A stretch of 64,000 bases of DNA, from assembly GCF_023652955.1 (NCBI RefSeq), contig NZ_JAKLOY010000002.1:186001-250000 (forward strand), in the 5' to 3' direction. The position numbers were made by a program, and so were the translations under genes. Origin of the DNA: Geomonas sp. Red32 (GTDB taxonomy: Bacteria > Desulfobacterota > Desulfuromonadia > Geobacterales > Geobacteraceae). Position 1 is the first letter of the stretch; the number at the start of each line of letters is the position of its first letter. This document shows, piece after piece, positions 34,147 to 43,251 of this stretch. The notes under the pieces were generated by a model. It saw only the letters and a program-made list of their open reading frames with translations, made no database searches and had not been told where the DNA came from.

Positions 34147-36582
34147 TCAGACCTCGATCCTGAATTCGGCCCCATCTGCGGTGTTACGGACGGTGAGGCT
34201 TCCTCCCATGTTCTTCTCGATGATGGTCTTGGACATGAAGAGCCCGATGCCGGTTCCCTTGTCGGGGGCCTTGGTGGTGAAGTACGGATCGAAGATCTTG
34301 TCGATGAGGTCCGGGGGGATGCCGCCGCCATTGTCGGTAATGGTGATGACCGCCCGGCCGTCTTCCTTGGAAAGGTGCAGGGTGACCTTGGGATCGGGGA
34401 CCTTCCGCTCGAGGATGGCGTCCTTGGCGTTGACGAGGATGTTGAGAATCACCTGGGAGAATTCGTTGGGATAGCCGTAAACCTCCACCACCTGGTCCAT
34501 CTCCATCTCGATCCGCATGTTGAGCTCGGTGAAGGCCGCCTCCACGATGGAGACCGTCCTCGTCAGCACGTCGCAGGCGCGGAAGTACTCCTTCTCCTTG
34601 TCCTGGCCGAAGAAGTTCCGGAAGCCGTCGATGGTCTTGGACATGTAGTTGATGACCTGCATCGCCTTGGCCACCGAGGCCTCGAGGTACTCCTGGCTGA
34701 AGAGCTCGTGGGCGTACATCCGCGGCAGCTCCTGCACGATGAGCCCGAGGGTGTTCAGGGGCTGGCGCCACTGGTGGGCGATGTTGCCGATCATCTCGCC
34801 CATGGCGGCAAGCCTCCCCTGGCGGATGAGGAGCTGCTCCTGCTTGCGGAGCTCCTCCACCGTCCTCAGCCGCTCGGCGATCTCGTCCTTCAGCGCCTTC
34901 TCGGCCTCCACGATGTGGGTGATATCGAGGCAGGCCCCGGTGATCTGCAACGGGTTCCCATCCTGGTCGAAAGTCACCTTCCCCCGCGAGGTGAGCCAGC
35001 GCAGCTTGCCGTCGGCGATTCCCACCGTACGGTACTCGGCGGCGAAGTTGCCGTTTTGGGGGGCCAAGGCCTCCTGGAGGGCGCGGCTGAAATGGTCCCA
35101 GTCCTCGGGATGACAGGCCTGGCGCAAGAGCGGGGGGGTGATCTCCCGCGCGGCAGGAAGGCCGTAGTGCTCTTTGGCCAGCGGCGACCAGTCGAGGACG
35201 TCGGTGGTGAAATCCCAATGGAAGATCCCCAGGCCGGCGGTCTCCACCGCCACGTTGAGGCGCTCCTCGCTGCTTTGCAGGGCGAGGTCGGCTTTTCTCC
35301 GCATGGTGATGTCCATGAAGGCGGCCAGGGCTGCGCTGATGTTGCCTGCGGAGTCGCGGATGGGAGCGGCGTTGACGATGAGGTAGGCGAAGGTGCCGTC
35401 GCCCAGTTCGATCTCTACCTCTTCCTCCCTGACCTCCTCGCCCTTCAGCGCCCGCACCATCGGGTACCTTTCCAGCGGCAGCAGGGAACGGTCGAGCCCG
35501 CGAAGCTGGTAGCGGAGGTAATCGGCCACCCCGTTCACCTGGCCGGCATCCACGCTTAAAATCTCGCGGGAGCGGAGGTTGTCGTACATGATCTTTCCGC
35601 TGGGAGCCTCGGCGATCATCACCCCGACCGGCATCTGGCAGACTACGGCCTCGAAGCGGGCCCGTTCGAAGGAGAGCGCCTTGAGCATCCGCTCCCGCGC
35701 CTCCTCCTGGCGCTTGCGCTGGGAGACGTCGCGGGCAATGCTCTGGATGGAAGCGGTCCCCTGGTAGTCGATCACGGTTGAGGCGAGCTCCACCGAGATG
35801 GCGGTGCCGTCCAGCCGCTGGAGCCGGTATTCGCGTAGCGGGATCTCCTCGCCGTCCAGAAGGTCCTGCAGGCGGGTGCGGACCTCGTCCCGGTCGTCGG
35901 GGTGAATCAGGTCCAGGATCGAGGCCCGCGCACGGAGCTCGTCCAGCGACTGCGCACCGCTGATCCCGAGCGCCGCGCAGTTGGCGTAAACGATGCTCCC
36001 ATCCTTGTGTACCAGGATGGCGTCGGGAGCCATCTCGACCAGGGTGCGGTAGCGTTTCTCGCTCTCCCTGAGGGCACGCTCGGCCCGCACCCGGGCCCCT
36101 ATGTCGCGGGCGATGATCGATATTCCCCTGATGGAGCCGTTTCTGCGGAGAATGGGGGAAAGGGTGAGCGAGACGTCGATCCGCCTGCCGTCCTTGGCGA
36201 GGCGGACGGTTTCCAGGCCGTCGACCCGTTCGCCGCGGGTGACCCGCTCGGAGATCCAGGCGAGCTCGTCGAGCCGGTCGGCGGGGACCAGTATGGAGAT
36301 CGACCGGCCGATGGCCTCCTCGGCGCTGTAGCCGTAGAGCTGGTGGGCGCCGCGGTTCCAGCTGGTGATGGTCCCCGAGAGGTTCTTGCTGATGATGGCG
36401 TCGGCCGAATAGTCGACGATGGCGGCGAGATAGGCCTTGGCGTCGCTGTCGGAGTACGGCATCTTCTCCCATTCCCGTTGCGGGGCCGGGAGGGTGGCCG
36501 GACGGAGGTACACCTTGCGCCGTGCGGCACCGTAGCGCCCCTTGGGGCTCCCCCCCCTCCGGCTTTTGGCTCGACCTTTCAT
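34147..36582 (-). CDS. Multi-PAS sensor histidine kinase
   Basis: An 811-residue cytoplasmic kinase with four PAS domains (about 45-165, 175-290, 305-425, 435-550), a short coiled coil, HisKA with H603 in NIAHQWRQPLN, and HATPase_c (N box ILNILVNAKDA, G boxes DNGGGIPPD and GTGIGLFMSK). No transmembrane segment is seen, so it senses internal signals. The ATG overlaps the upstream kinase's stop as ATGA. An internal ATG at 36462 would drop a basic 40-residue leader. The downstream REC-PAS-GGDEF-EAL protein is a natural partner. Confidence 0.92.
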   Translation of the reverse strand: MKGRAKSRRGGSPKGRYGAARRKVYLRPATLPAPQREWEKMPYSDSDAKAYLAAIVDYSADAIISKNLSGTITSWNRGAHQLYGYSAEEAIGRSISILVPADRLDELAWISERVTRGERVDGLETVRLAKDGRRIDVSLTLSPILRRNGSIRGISIIARDIGARVRAERALRESEKRYRTLVEMAPDAILVHKDGSIVYANCAALGISGAQSLDELRARASILDLIHPDDRDEVRTRLQDLLDGEEIPLREYRLQRLDGTAISVELASTVIDYQGTASIQSIARDVSQRKRQEEARERMLKALSFERARFEAVVCQMPVGVMIAEAPSGKIMYDNLRSREILSVDAGQVNGVADYLRYQLRGLDRSLLPLERYPMVRALKGEEVREEEVEIELGDGTFAYLIVNAAPIRDSAGNISAALAAFMDITMRRKADLALQSSEERLNVAVETAGLGIFHWDFTTDVLDWSPLAKEHYGLPAAREITPPLLRQACHPEDWDHFSRALQEALAPQNGNFAAEYRTVGIADGKLRWLTSRGKVTFDQDGNPLQITGACLDITHIVEAEKALKDEIAERLRTVEELRKQEQLLIRQGRLAAMGEMIGNIAHQWRQPLNTLGLIVQELPRMYAHELFSQEYLEASVAKAMQVINYMSKTIDGFRNFFGQDKEKEYFRACDVLTRTVSIVEAAFTELNMRIEMEMDQVVEVYGYPNEFSQVILNILVNAKDAILERKVPDPKVTLHLSKEDGRAVITITDNGGGIPPDLIDKIFDPYFTTKAPDKGTGIGLFMSKTIIEKNMGGSLTVRNTADGAEFRIEV

Positions 36583-38177
36583 AGCGAGGAAACGTCCTCC
36601 AGGAAACTCCCCGGCTCGGGGTTGGGACTCAGGGTGAAATAGAAGGTGGCGCCGCGGTCGACCTCCCCTTCGGCCCAGATCCTGCCACCGTGGCGCAGGA
36701 TGATGGAGTGGACGGTGGCGAGCCCGATGGCGGTCCCGTCCCAGGTGTACTCGCCGGGGCTGTGGATGGTCTGAAACGGTTTGAAGAGCTTGTTGACGTA
36801 CTTCATGTCGAAGCCCGCCCCGTTGTCGCGTACGAAGAAGACCCGCCCCTCCCCTTCGTTCATCTGCCCGAACTCGATGCGGGCGGCGTCCCGGCGGGAG
36901 GTGAACTTCCAGGCGTTGCCCAGAAGATGCTCGAGGGCTATCTGCAGAAGGCGGCGGTCACCTTTGACCGCGACCCCTTCGTTGATGGCGAATTCCACCC
37001 GACGTTCGGGCTCCGACTGCTGGAAGGCGGTGGCGATCGCGCGGGCGACGGCGGAGAGGTCGACCTCGTCGATCACCATGCTGCAGCGGGCGTAGTGACT
37101 GAGATTATTGAAGGCGTCGATGATGTGCTTCACCTGCCGGACCACCTGCTGGGCCCTTTGGGCGTACTGGGTACAACTGCGGTTGGAGCACCCCTGGCAG
37201 TCCTCCACCAGCGCCTGGCAAAACCCCTCAAGGCGCGCCACCGGGGCACGGAGGTCGTGGGAGACCACGTAGCTGAAATTCTCCAGCTCCCTCACGGTCG
37301 CCTGCAAAAGCGAGGTGCGCTGGATCACCTGCCGCTCGAGATCGCCGGTGAGGAGCCGGATCCGCTCCTCGGCCTGCTTCAATTCGGTGACGTCGTGGGA
37401 AGTGCCATACATCATGGAGGGGATCCCGGTACCGTCGAGGAGCACCTCCGCCTCCACCCGCAGGACCCGCTGGGTCCCGTCGGGACGGACGATGCGGCAG
37501 AAATGGGGAGCGACCGGCTCCCTGTTCTCGACCGCCTCCCGGATCGCCTGCTTGATCGCCTCGCGGTCGTCGGGGACGAACATGTCGAGAAAGGCCTGGT
37601 AGCTTGCCGTGAGCGCTCCCGGCTCGAAGCCGAAGATCCGGTAGAGTTCGTCGGACCAGTTCATGCTCCCGTCCCCCAGGTCGCGTTGCCAGCTTCCGAG
37701 ATGGGCAATCCGCTGGGCCATGGCGAGCTGCATCTGGCTCTCGACGATCCGCAGATTGACGTCCGCCACCACCTGCTTCAGGACGATCTGCTCGAGGATC
37801 TTGTCGGTGACCGAGAAGAGTTCCTCGTAGTTGACCGGCTTCAAAATGTAGTAGTGGATCCCGATCTCGATGGCGCTCAAAAGGTAGGAGGTGTCGGAGT
37901 GGGCGGTGACGGCCATGATGATGGCCTCGGGGTTGATGGCCTTTATCTCGCGGGCCATCCGGATGCCGTCCATGACCGGCATGTTGATGTCGGTCACCAC
38001 CAGGTCGGGGGAGTGTTCGCGGTACAGCTCCAGCCCGACCGCCCCGTTTTCCGCCGACAAAAGCTTCAGCTTCGGGTAGTTGAGGACGAGCATCTTGCTC
38101 ACCATCGTCCTGGCATCCGCCTCGTCCTCGACGTAGAGCAGGGTGATGCCGCTGATGTCGTACGGTAGGAGACTCAT
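36579..38177 (-). CDS. REC-PAS hybrid histidine kinase with Cys-rich dimerisation region
   Basis: A 532-residue protein: receiver (about 10-130, D63), PAS (about 150-280), HisKA with H307 in VVSHDLRAPVAR, HATPase_c (N box LEHLLGNAWKF, G box DNGAGFDM). The receiver-PAS part is closely similar to that of the GGDEF-EAL protein two genes downstream (shared MPVM, GI.MAR, TAHSDTSYLL, AIEIGI, LKPVNY). The H-box region carries a cysteine cluster, DCQGCSNRSC, plus nearby FCQ and ARC. Redox or metal sensing is possible. The next gene overlaps by four bases. Confidence 0.92.
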   Translation of the reverse strand: MSLLPYDISGITLLYVEDEADARTMVSKMLVLNYPKLKLLSAENGAVGLELYREHSPDLVVTDINMPVMDGIRMAREIKAINPEAIIMAVTAHSDTSYLLSAIEIGIHYYILKPVNYEELFSVTDKILEQIVLKQVVADVNLRIVESQMQLAMAQRIAHLGSWQRDLGDGSMNWSDELYRIFGFEPGALTASYQAFLDMFVPDDREAIKQAIREAVENREPVAPHFCRIVRPDGTQRVLRVEAEVLLDGTGIPSMMYGTSHDVTELKQAEERIRLLTGDLERQVIQRTSLLQATVRELENFSYVVSHDLRAPVARLEGFCQALVEDCQGCSNRSCTQYAQRAQQVVRQVKHIIDAFNNLSHYARCSMVIDEVDLSAVARAIATAFQQSEPERRVEFAINEGVAVKGDRRLLQIALEHLLGNAWKFTSRRDAARIEFGQMNEGEGRVFFVRDNGAGFDMKYVNKLFKPFQTIHSPGEYTWDGTAIGLATVHSIILRHGGRIWAEGEVDRGATFYFTLSPNPEPGSFLEDVSSL

Positions 38178-38215
38178 GTCGCTCCCCTGACCTCCTTCCG
38201 CCGGCCGGAGGCGGG

Positions 38216-38629
38216 CTACCCGGAGAAGGCCGGACGGCTCCGCTCCCCTTCGGAAAGCGCAAGCTGCAACCGCTCGGCGGTCATCGGCTTGAATATATAG
38301 TCGATCACCCCAAGCTCCCGGCAGCGTTCCTGGTCGAGGTCGTTGTCGGAGGAGGTCAGCACCACGACGGGCAGATCCCGCAACTGGGGGGAGCGCCTGA
38401 TCGTCTTCAGGACGTCCAGCCCGCTCAGTTTGGGAAGTTTCAGGTCGAGAAGCACCAGACGGACCAGGGTGTGGCTGCCGTCCTGTTCCATCTGAGCCAG
38501 GAGATCGAGTGCCTCCTCCCCGTCCCGCACCACCACGATCCGCTCATTGCAGACCTTCTTGACTATCCGGCTGGCCAGAAACGCGTCGTCGGCGTTGTCC
38601 TCAACCAGCAAGATGCAGGGCTCAGACAT
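38216..38629 (-). CDS. Single-domain response regulator (Rcp1/CheY-like)
   Basis: A 137-residue receiver domain with no output domain. The acidic pocket is E10/D11, the phospho-acceptor D62 (LVLLDLKLPKLSG), and the conserved Thr and Lys lie in VVVLTSSDN and YIFKPM. I chose the ATG at 38629, with GGGAG six bases upstream, over an ATG at 38635 that abuts the Shine-Dalgarno. Such proteins relay phosphate between kinases. It is 38 bp upstream of the REC-PAS kinase and follows a probable terminator, so it may be the first gene of a four-gene operon. Confidence 0.92.
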   Translation of the reverse strand: MSEPCILLVEDNADDAFLASRIVKKVCNERIVVVRDGEEALDLLAQMEQDGSHTLVRLVLLDLKLPKLSGLDVLKTIRRSPQLRDLPVVVLTSSDNDLDQERCRELGVIDYIFKPMTAERLQLALSEGERSRPAFSG

Positions 38630-38644
38630 CGTCATCTCCCGTTA

Positions 38645-38690
38645 GATAAAGGCCGGGCGAACCAAAGGTACTCTCTTCGGCGGCCCGGCC
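38645..38690 (-). terminator. Probable rho-independent terminator
   Basis: GGCCGGGC (38651-38658) and GCCCGGCC (38683-38690) form an 8-bp GC stem followed on the minus strand by TTTATC. It lies 126 bases after the kinase stop at 38816 and just before the response regulator start, dividing the island into two transcripts or marking a leader hairpin. Confidence 0.45.
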
Positions 38691-38815
38691 GTCTCTTTAC
38701 CAGCAGCTGCAAGTCGTTGTGTCTTGGGGATTCTTTTCCATTCTAACCGCCGCCGCTTTCATGTCAATTTATTAATTTGCAATGACTAATCTCTTTCCCA
38801 GTAACCATTCTCCTG

Positions 38816-41065
38816 TCACTGACTAAGCGGTAACTCGATAGTGAAGCATGCGCCGCCGTCGACGTTGTTGACTGAAAGCCGGCCGGGTATGTTCTTCTCG
38901 ATGATGATCTTGGACATGTACAGCCCGATCCCGGTTCCCTTCTCCGGCCCCCTGGTGGTGAAGTACGGGTCGAAGATCTTCTCGATGATCTCCTCGCCGA
39001 TCCCCCCCGCGTTGTCCTGCACGGAGACCACCGCGTAGCCGTTTTCGGCTGCGATCCGGATGACGATCCGGCGCCCCTCGACCTGACGGTCCAGGAAGGC
39101 GTCCCGGGCGTTGAAGAGGAGATTCAGGATGACCTGGGAGAATTCGTTGGGGTGTCCGGTCACCACCGGCTCCCCCTCCGCGTTCACCTCGATGGCGATG
39201 TCGAGGTGCCGGAAACTCTCCTGGACCAGCGACAGGGTCTGCTGCACGAGCTCCCGCAGAGAAAAGGGGACCCGCGCCTTGTCGGGCTTGAAGAAGTTCC
39301 GGAAGTCGTCGATGGTCTTCGAGGTGTGGGTTAGCAGCCGCATGAACTTGGCCACGCTCTCCCTCAGGTAGCCGCGGTTGAAGTCCCCCTTGTCGTAGAC
39401 GATGGGGAGCTCCTGCACGATCAGCCCGAGCTCGTTCAACGGCTGCCGCCATTGGTGGGCGATGTTGCTGATCATCTCCCCGAGCGCGGCCAGACGGCTT
39501 TGCTGGAGAAGCAGCCGCTCCTTCTCCGCCAGTTCCTCCAGCGCTTTGAGCCGCTGACCGGTCTCCTCCTCCAGCTCGAAGTAGGTCCGCTCCAGCTCCT
39601 CGTGCTGGAACTGCAGTTTCCCGCGGCTCAGCTCCAGATCCTTGGTCCGCTCCACCACCCGCTGCTCGAGATCTTCCTTGGCGGCCTCGAGGTCGCTGAT
39701 CAGCTGGCAGTTTCTCAGGCTGATTCCGATCATGGAGGCGATCCCGGTCACCAGGCTGATGTCCCTTTCCACGAGGGGCTTGCGTGCCTTGACCTGCTCC
39801 ACCGAGAGGACCCCGAGCGACACCCCTTCGGCCACGATGGGGCAGCAGATGAAGGCCACCGTCCCGGTCATCCTCACGCAGGCGAGCCGCCGCTCTCCCA
39901 GCCCGCCCTCCGGTCCGGCCAGATCGTTGACGAGCACCGGGCGCTGTTCGAGGAAGACGTCGACGTAGACATCCGGGGACTCTTCCCCGTCGAGCAGAAA
40001 CGGGAAGCCGTACAGGCAGGCCAGCTCCTCCTCGCCGTAGCCGTAGCTCGCCCCCACCTGGAGCCTCCTGCGCGCCTCGTCGGCCAAAAGGATGAGCCCG
40101 CGGTCGTACTCGAGCCTTTCGCTCAGGATCCCCGCCACCCGGTCCAGCATCTCGCCGCGCCTGGTGAAGGCCCCCAGCGCCTGCCCGATCTCGTTGGTCA
40201 GCATGGCGTTGTTGTAGTTGATGTCGATCTGGTCGAGGAGGTTGTCCATCGCCTCCTTGGTGTTGTCGAGGCTCTGCTTGAGGGCGCGCTTCTCACCCTT
40301 CTCGGCGAAGAGCGCGAGGAGGGAGTAGACGCAGAACGAGGCGGGGAGCGAGGCCGCGAGCCCTTCCCAGAGCCCGAGGATCGCCAGGGTCAGGTTGAAG
40401 ACCACCAGGAAGACTCCCGCCACCGCCTCCACCTTTCTCAGCACGACGTAGGTGGCCTTCTCCCAGGTGATGATGTAGCGGCAGACCTTCCCTCCCTGGA
40501 AGACGCACTCCGGGTGCTGGATGGTGGGAAGGCGCTTGAGCTCGGGGAGGTAGCGGAGCCCGCTCAGCCGGTGGTTGAAAAGGAGCACGATGGCCTCGAA
40601 GAAACCGATCCGGTTCTCGCACTGGTACAGCCTCTCGAGCCCCTCCTGGAGCGGGGTCACCACGATCTCCACCGCGTTGGAGGCGAGGGTGCGGGACTGG
40701 TAGGTGGAGGAGCGGGTGAACTTGGCGGTGGTCTTGTTGATGATGTCGAAGGTGCTGGCGGCATCGACCAAGCCGAGGATGTACTGGCGCATGGCCCCGA
40801 GGACGTCGGGAGAGGCGGCATAGCGGCCGGCCTCGCGGGCAATACGGGAGTTGCCGGTCAACTGCACGAGCTTATCGTAGAAGCGGTCCACCTGCTCCTG
40901 GTTGAACCAGTGCGCCTGGTCGGCCACCTCGTACTCCTTCATCCCGGCGTAGGACAGGAGCTCGCTGATGTTGACGTAGCTGTACTTCTGCTTGATGAGC
41001 AGGATGAAGGAGTTGATGATCCTGCTGTTGTAAAGCGGCCTTTCCCTAAGCGGCGAGCCGTCCAT
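38816..41065 (-). CDS. Membrane sensor histidine kinase with GAF domain and shared N-terminal sensor
   Basis: A 749-residue kinase. Residues 1-215 form the same sensor module as the kinase at 17602-19734 (PLYNSRIINSF, HWFNQEQVDRFYDKLVQ, IAREAGRYAA, HPECVFQGGKVCRY). Two transmembrane helices follow (about 225-270), then GAF (about 310-460), a long coiled coil and HisKA with H537 (NIAHQWRQPLNEL). HATPase_c has its N box at ILNLLFNARDA and a G box at GTGIGLYMSK. The start at 41065 lies one base past the PilZ gene's stop, with GAGAGG upstream, so the two are translationally linked. Confidence 0.92.
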   Translation of the reverse strand: MDGSPLRERPLYNSRIINSFILLIKQKYSYVNISELLSYAGMKEYEVADQAHWFNQEQVDRFYDKLVQLTGNSRIAREAGRYAASPDVLGAMRQYILGLVDAASTFDIINKTTAKFTRSSTYQSRTLASNAVEIVVTPLQEGLERLYQCENRIGFFEAIVLLFNHRLSGLRYLPELKRLPTIQHPECVFQGGKVCRYIITWEKATYVVLRKVEAVAGVFLVVFNLTLAILGLWEGLAASLPASFCVYSLLALFAEKGEKRALKQSLDNTKEAMDNLLDQIDINYNNAMLTNEIGQALGAFTRRGEMLDRVAGILSERLEYDRGLILLADEARRRLQVGASYGYGEEELACLYGFPFLLDGEESPDVYVDVFLEQRPVLVNDLAGPEGGLGERRLACVRMTGTVAFICCPIVAEGVSLGVLSVEQVKARKPLVERDISLVTGIASMIGISLRNCQLISDLEAAKEDLEQRVVERTKDLELSRGKLQFQHEELERTYFELEEETGQRLKALEELAEKERLLLQQSRLAALGEMISNIAHQWRQPLNELGLIVQELPIVYDKGDFNRGYLRESVAKFMRLLTHTSKTIDDFRNFFKPDKARVPFSLRELVQQTLSLVQESFRHLDIAIEVNAEGEPVVTGHPNEFSQVILNLLFNARDAFLDRQVEGRRIVIRIAAENGYAVVSVQDNAGGIGEEIIEKIFDPYFTTRGPEKGTGIGLYMSKIIIEKNIPGRLSVNNVDGGACFTIELPLSQ

Positions 41066-41066
41066 G

Positions 41067-43145
41067 TCACCTCTCCCCGCTGCCGGGCCGCCCCTTTGCC
41101 GGGGAGCTGAAGAGCGTTTCGCAGAACTCGAAGTAGTGGTCGGTGTACTGGAGGTTGAGGATCCAAAGGAGGTAGCTCTTCTCGGCGGGAACCTGCGCCT
41201 TCTGGACCCAGCTTTCCGGGTAGGCAAGGACCGGCATCCCCCCCGCCTCGTAGCCGCGGCTGATAATTTCCAGGGCCGCGGTCACCAGGGTGGCCGGGAC
41301 ATCGTCGTCGAGCACCATGGCAGTCACGCAGTTGGTGAGTTCCGCCATGTTGAAGCCGGCGTCGGTCCGGTTCACCAGGAAAAAGGCCTTGAGAGCCCCC
41401 TCCTTGCGCAGCGAATAGTACAGCTTGTCCTTGGCGAACCCCAGGGCGCGGTACTCCCTCTCCAAGTCGTCATCGAAGGCGACCCCGGGGTTTAAGTCGA
41501 AGGCCTCGGTGAGGAGCCCCCCCGAGCGGAAGCGGTAGAAGCTTGCCACCTCGGTCAGGTCGAAGCGGCTGCTTTCCGCCAGATCCCACGGGGAAGGAAG
41601 CGCTTCGGGGCCGCTGCCGCTGGGGCGGAAGTGGAAGTAGGCGAAGCGGTCCTCGGAGCAGGCGTTGCGGTCGGTTTCCTGCGCCGCGTACCCGCCGAAG
41701 ACCCGGCGGGGGAACTTGTTGTCGGGGCGGTAGTAGCAGTAGACGAAGCGCAGGTGGGCGAAGGCGAAGTTGTCGAGCTCGTTCAAGTATTCCCCCACCC
41801 TCTCCAGTACCGCGAGCCCGGCCCGCACCATCGACTTCCTGGCGGCGTGATGATGAATCATCCAGGAGTCGCGATAGAGGCGGACCATGGCCAGATGGCC
41901 GAGAATGGCCCCGCGGTCGAGGTTGATGAAGTGCCGGGCGATCTGGGGGTTGTCCCGGTAGAGCTTCGCGTAGAGACGTTTGATCTCCTCCTTGTTGGCC
42001 TGGAAGTGGGCGTACTTGCCGGGATAGATGAACCCGGTCTCGAAGAAGAAATCCCACAGGTCGTTGAGGTCGACCTCGGTGCAGACGTAGGACTTGCGGT
42101 CGGCCGCCTGGTGGAGGAGGGAGAGGATCTTCACATGGTCCTTCACGTCCATGTCGAGGATGACCAGCCCGCAACGCACGGTCCCGTCCCCCTGCGGGTT
42201 GCGGGAGACCACCTGGGCGGTCAGCTCGAGGCTGAAACCGGGGCCGAAGACGAGCCTCACTCCCGGCAGGATGAGGCCGGCCATGAGAACCGACTCCCCC
42301 TCGCTCTCCTCGACCCCCAGCCCGGTCCCGGAGATGTCGAGCACCTTGAGGTTGACCCGCTTGTCGATAAGGGGGTGGTTGAAAACGATGTTGGGGGACG
42401 GGACCAGTTGCTGCCGGTTGGTCCGGTACCTTCTCGGCTTGAACCTTTGGATGGCGTGGGTGAGCTGCCTCAAGACCAGGGTGCTGGAGTCTCCGTCCAC
42501 CCGCTGGGAAACCATCTCGAAGGGGCCCGAGTGGACGATGGCGCCGTTGCGGGCCAGCCGGAGGTTCAGCTCCCGCTCGGGGTTGAACCACTGCAAGGTG
42601 GCCGGCGATAAGGTGGCGCCGGAGATCCGTACCGAGACCGGCGTGAAGTCGTCCAGCTCACCCTTGAGCAGCGCGGCATTCTGGATCATCTCCACTTCGA
42701 CGTCGACACCGGCATGGCGCTTGATCCTGCGGGCCTCGAATTCCCGGCAGGTGACCGGCAGCACCAGGGAGAACCCCTCCTCGTCCAGGGTGACCAGCTC
42801 GGAGTTCACCACCAGATACTTCCTGCCGTCCGGGATGAGGAGGAATTCGAAACCGTAGGTGGTCAGCACCGCCCCCACCCCGGCTTCCTCGGCCCAACGG
42901 CAGTCGAGCCGCTCGCCGGCGCACGGCAGGGGGCGCGCCCGTAGCGTGACGGAGCTGTCGTAAGCGAGGTGCCGAAGGCTCACCAGGACGGTCTGATCCT
43001 GGAAATTGATGAAGTTCAGGCGGTTGACCAGTTGGGCCTTCCCGACGCTTCTCCCCCTGGGGATCCGCTCCCCGGCAGGTACCTGCGCCGATTCCCGCCT
43101 TGCTTCTTGGTCCGTCACGCTGGCCTCCGGCCCCGGCAGCCTCAT
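41067..43145 (-). CDS. PilZ-domain c-di-GMP-binding protein with large C-terminal region
   Basis: A 692-residue soluble protein. A PilZ domain near 234-340 shows an Arg-rich switch (R234 and R238 as R-x3-R, then RRYRTNR) and the D-x-S-x2-G motif as DISGTGLG. A PilZ-like region before it (about 50-230) is weaker. The C-terminal 340 residues are unrecognised, with some acyltransferase-like helices. It likely reads the c-di-GMP made or degraded by the GGDEF-EAL protein of the island. The ATG at 43145 has GGAG upstream; a GTG at 43118 with GGAGG five bases upstream is an equally good start. Confidence 0.8.
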   Translation of the reverse strand: MRLPGPEASVTDQEARRESAQVPAGERIPRGRSVGKAQLVNRLNFINFQDQTVLVSLRHLAYDSSVTLRARPLPCAGERLDCRWAEEAGVGAVLTTYGFEFLLIPDGRKYLVVNSELVTLDEEGFSLVLPVTCREFEARRIKRHAGVDVEVEMIQNAALLKGELDDFTPVSVRISGATLSPATLQWFNPERELNLRLARNGAIVHSGPFEMVSQRVDGDSSTLVLRQLTHAIQRFKPRRYRTNRQQLVPSPNIVFNHPLIDKRVNLKVLDISGTGLGVEESEGESVLMAGLILPGVRLVFGPGFSLELTAQVVSRNPQGDGTVRCGLVILDMDVKDHVKILSLLHQAADRKSYVCTEVDLNDLWDFFFETGFIYPGKYAHFQANKEEIKRLYAKLYRDNPQIARHFINLDRGAILGHLAMVRLYRDSWMIHHHAARKSMVRAGLAVLERVGEYLNELDNFAFAHLRFVYCYYRPDNKFPRRVFGGYAAQETDRNACSEDRFAYFHFRPSGSGPEALPSPWDLAESSRFDLTEVASFYRFRSGGLLTEAFDLNPGVAFDDDLEREYRALGFAKDKLYYSLRKEGALKAFFLVNRTDAGFNMAELTNCVTAMVLDDDVPATLVTAALEIISRGYEAGGMPVLAYPESWVQKAQVPAEKSYLLWILNLQYTDHYFEFCETLFSSPAKGRPGSGER

Positions 43146-43251
43146 AAGGCTCCGGGTTTTCCACCCGCCTCCCCGGGGAAGCCCCCCGGAGTCCCCGGCA
43201 TACCGTTCCTCACCCGCCCTCCGCCCCCCCCAAGGGTGGCCGGAGGGATCG

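Noticed and set aside
30939..34163. A very long open frame on the plus strand opposite the GGDEF-EAL gene
   Set aside because: It mirrors the codon structure of a real GC-rich gene on the other strand, and its translation is Pro/Gly/Arg/Asp-rich with no recognisable domain.
38645..38815. A small RNA or riboswitch between the kinase and the response regulator
   Set aside because: Only one simple GC hairpin with a short U-run is visible; no known riboswitch core was recognised, and a terminator explains it.
41066..41227. An N-terminal extension of the kinase beginning before 41065
   Set aside because: It reads through the end of the PilZ gene in another frame as Ser/Thr/Arg-rich sequence; the ATG at 41065 has GAGAGG upstream and starts the shared sensor module.
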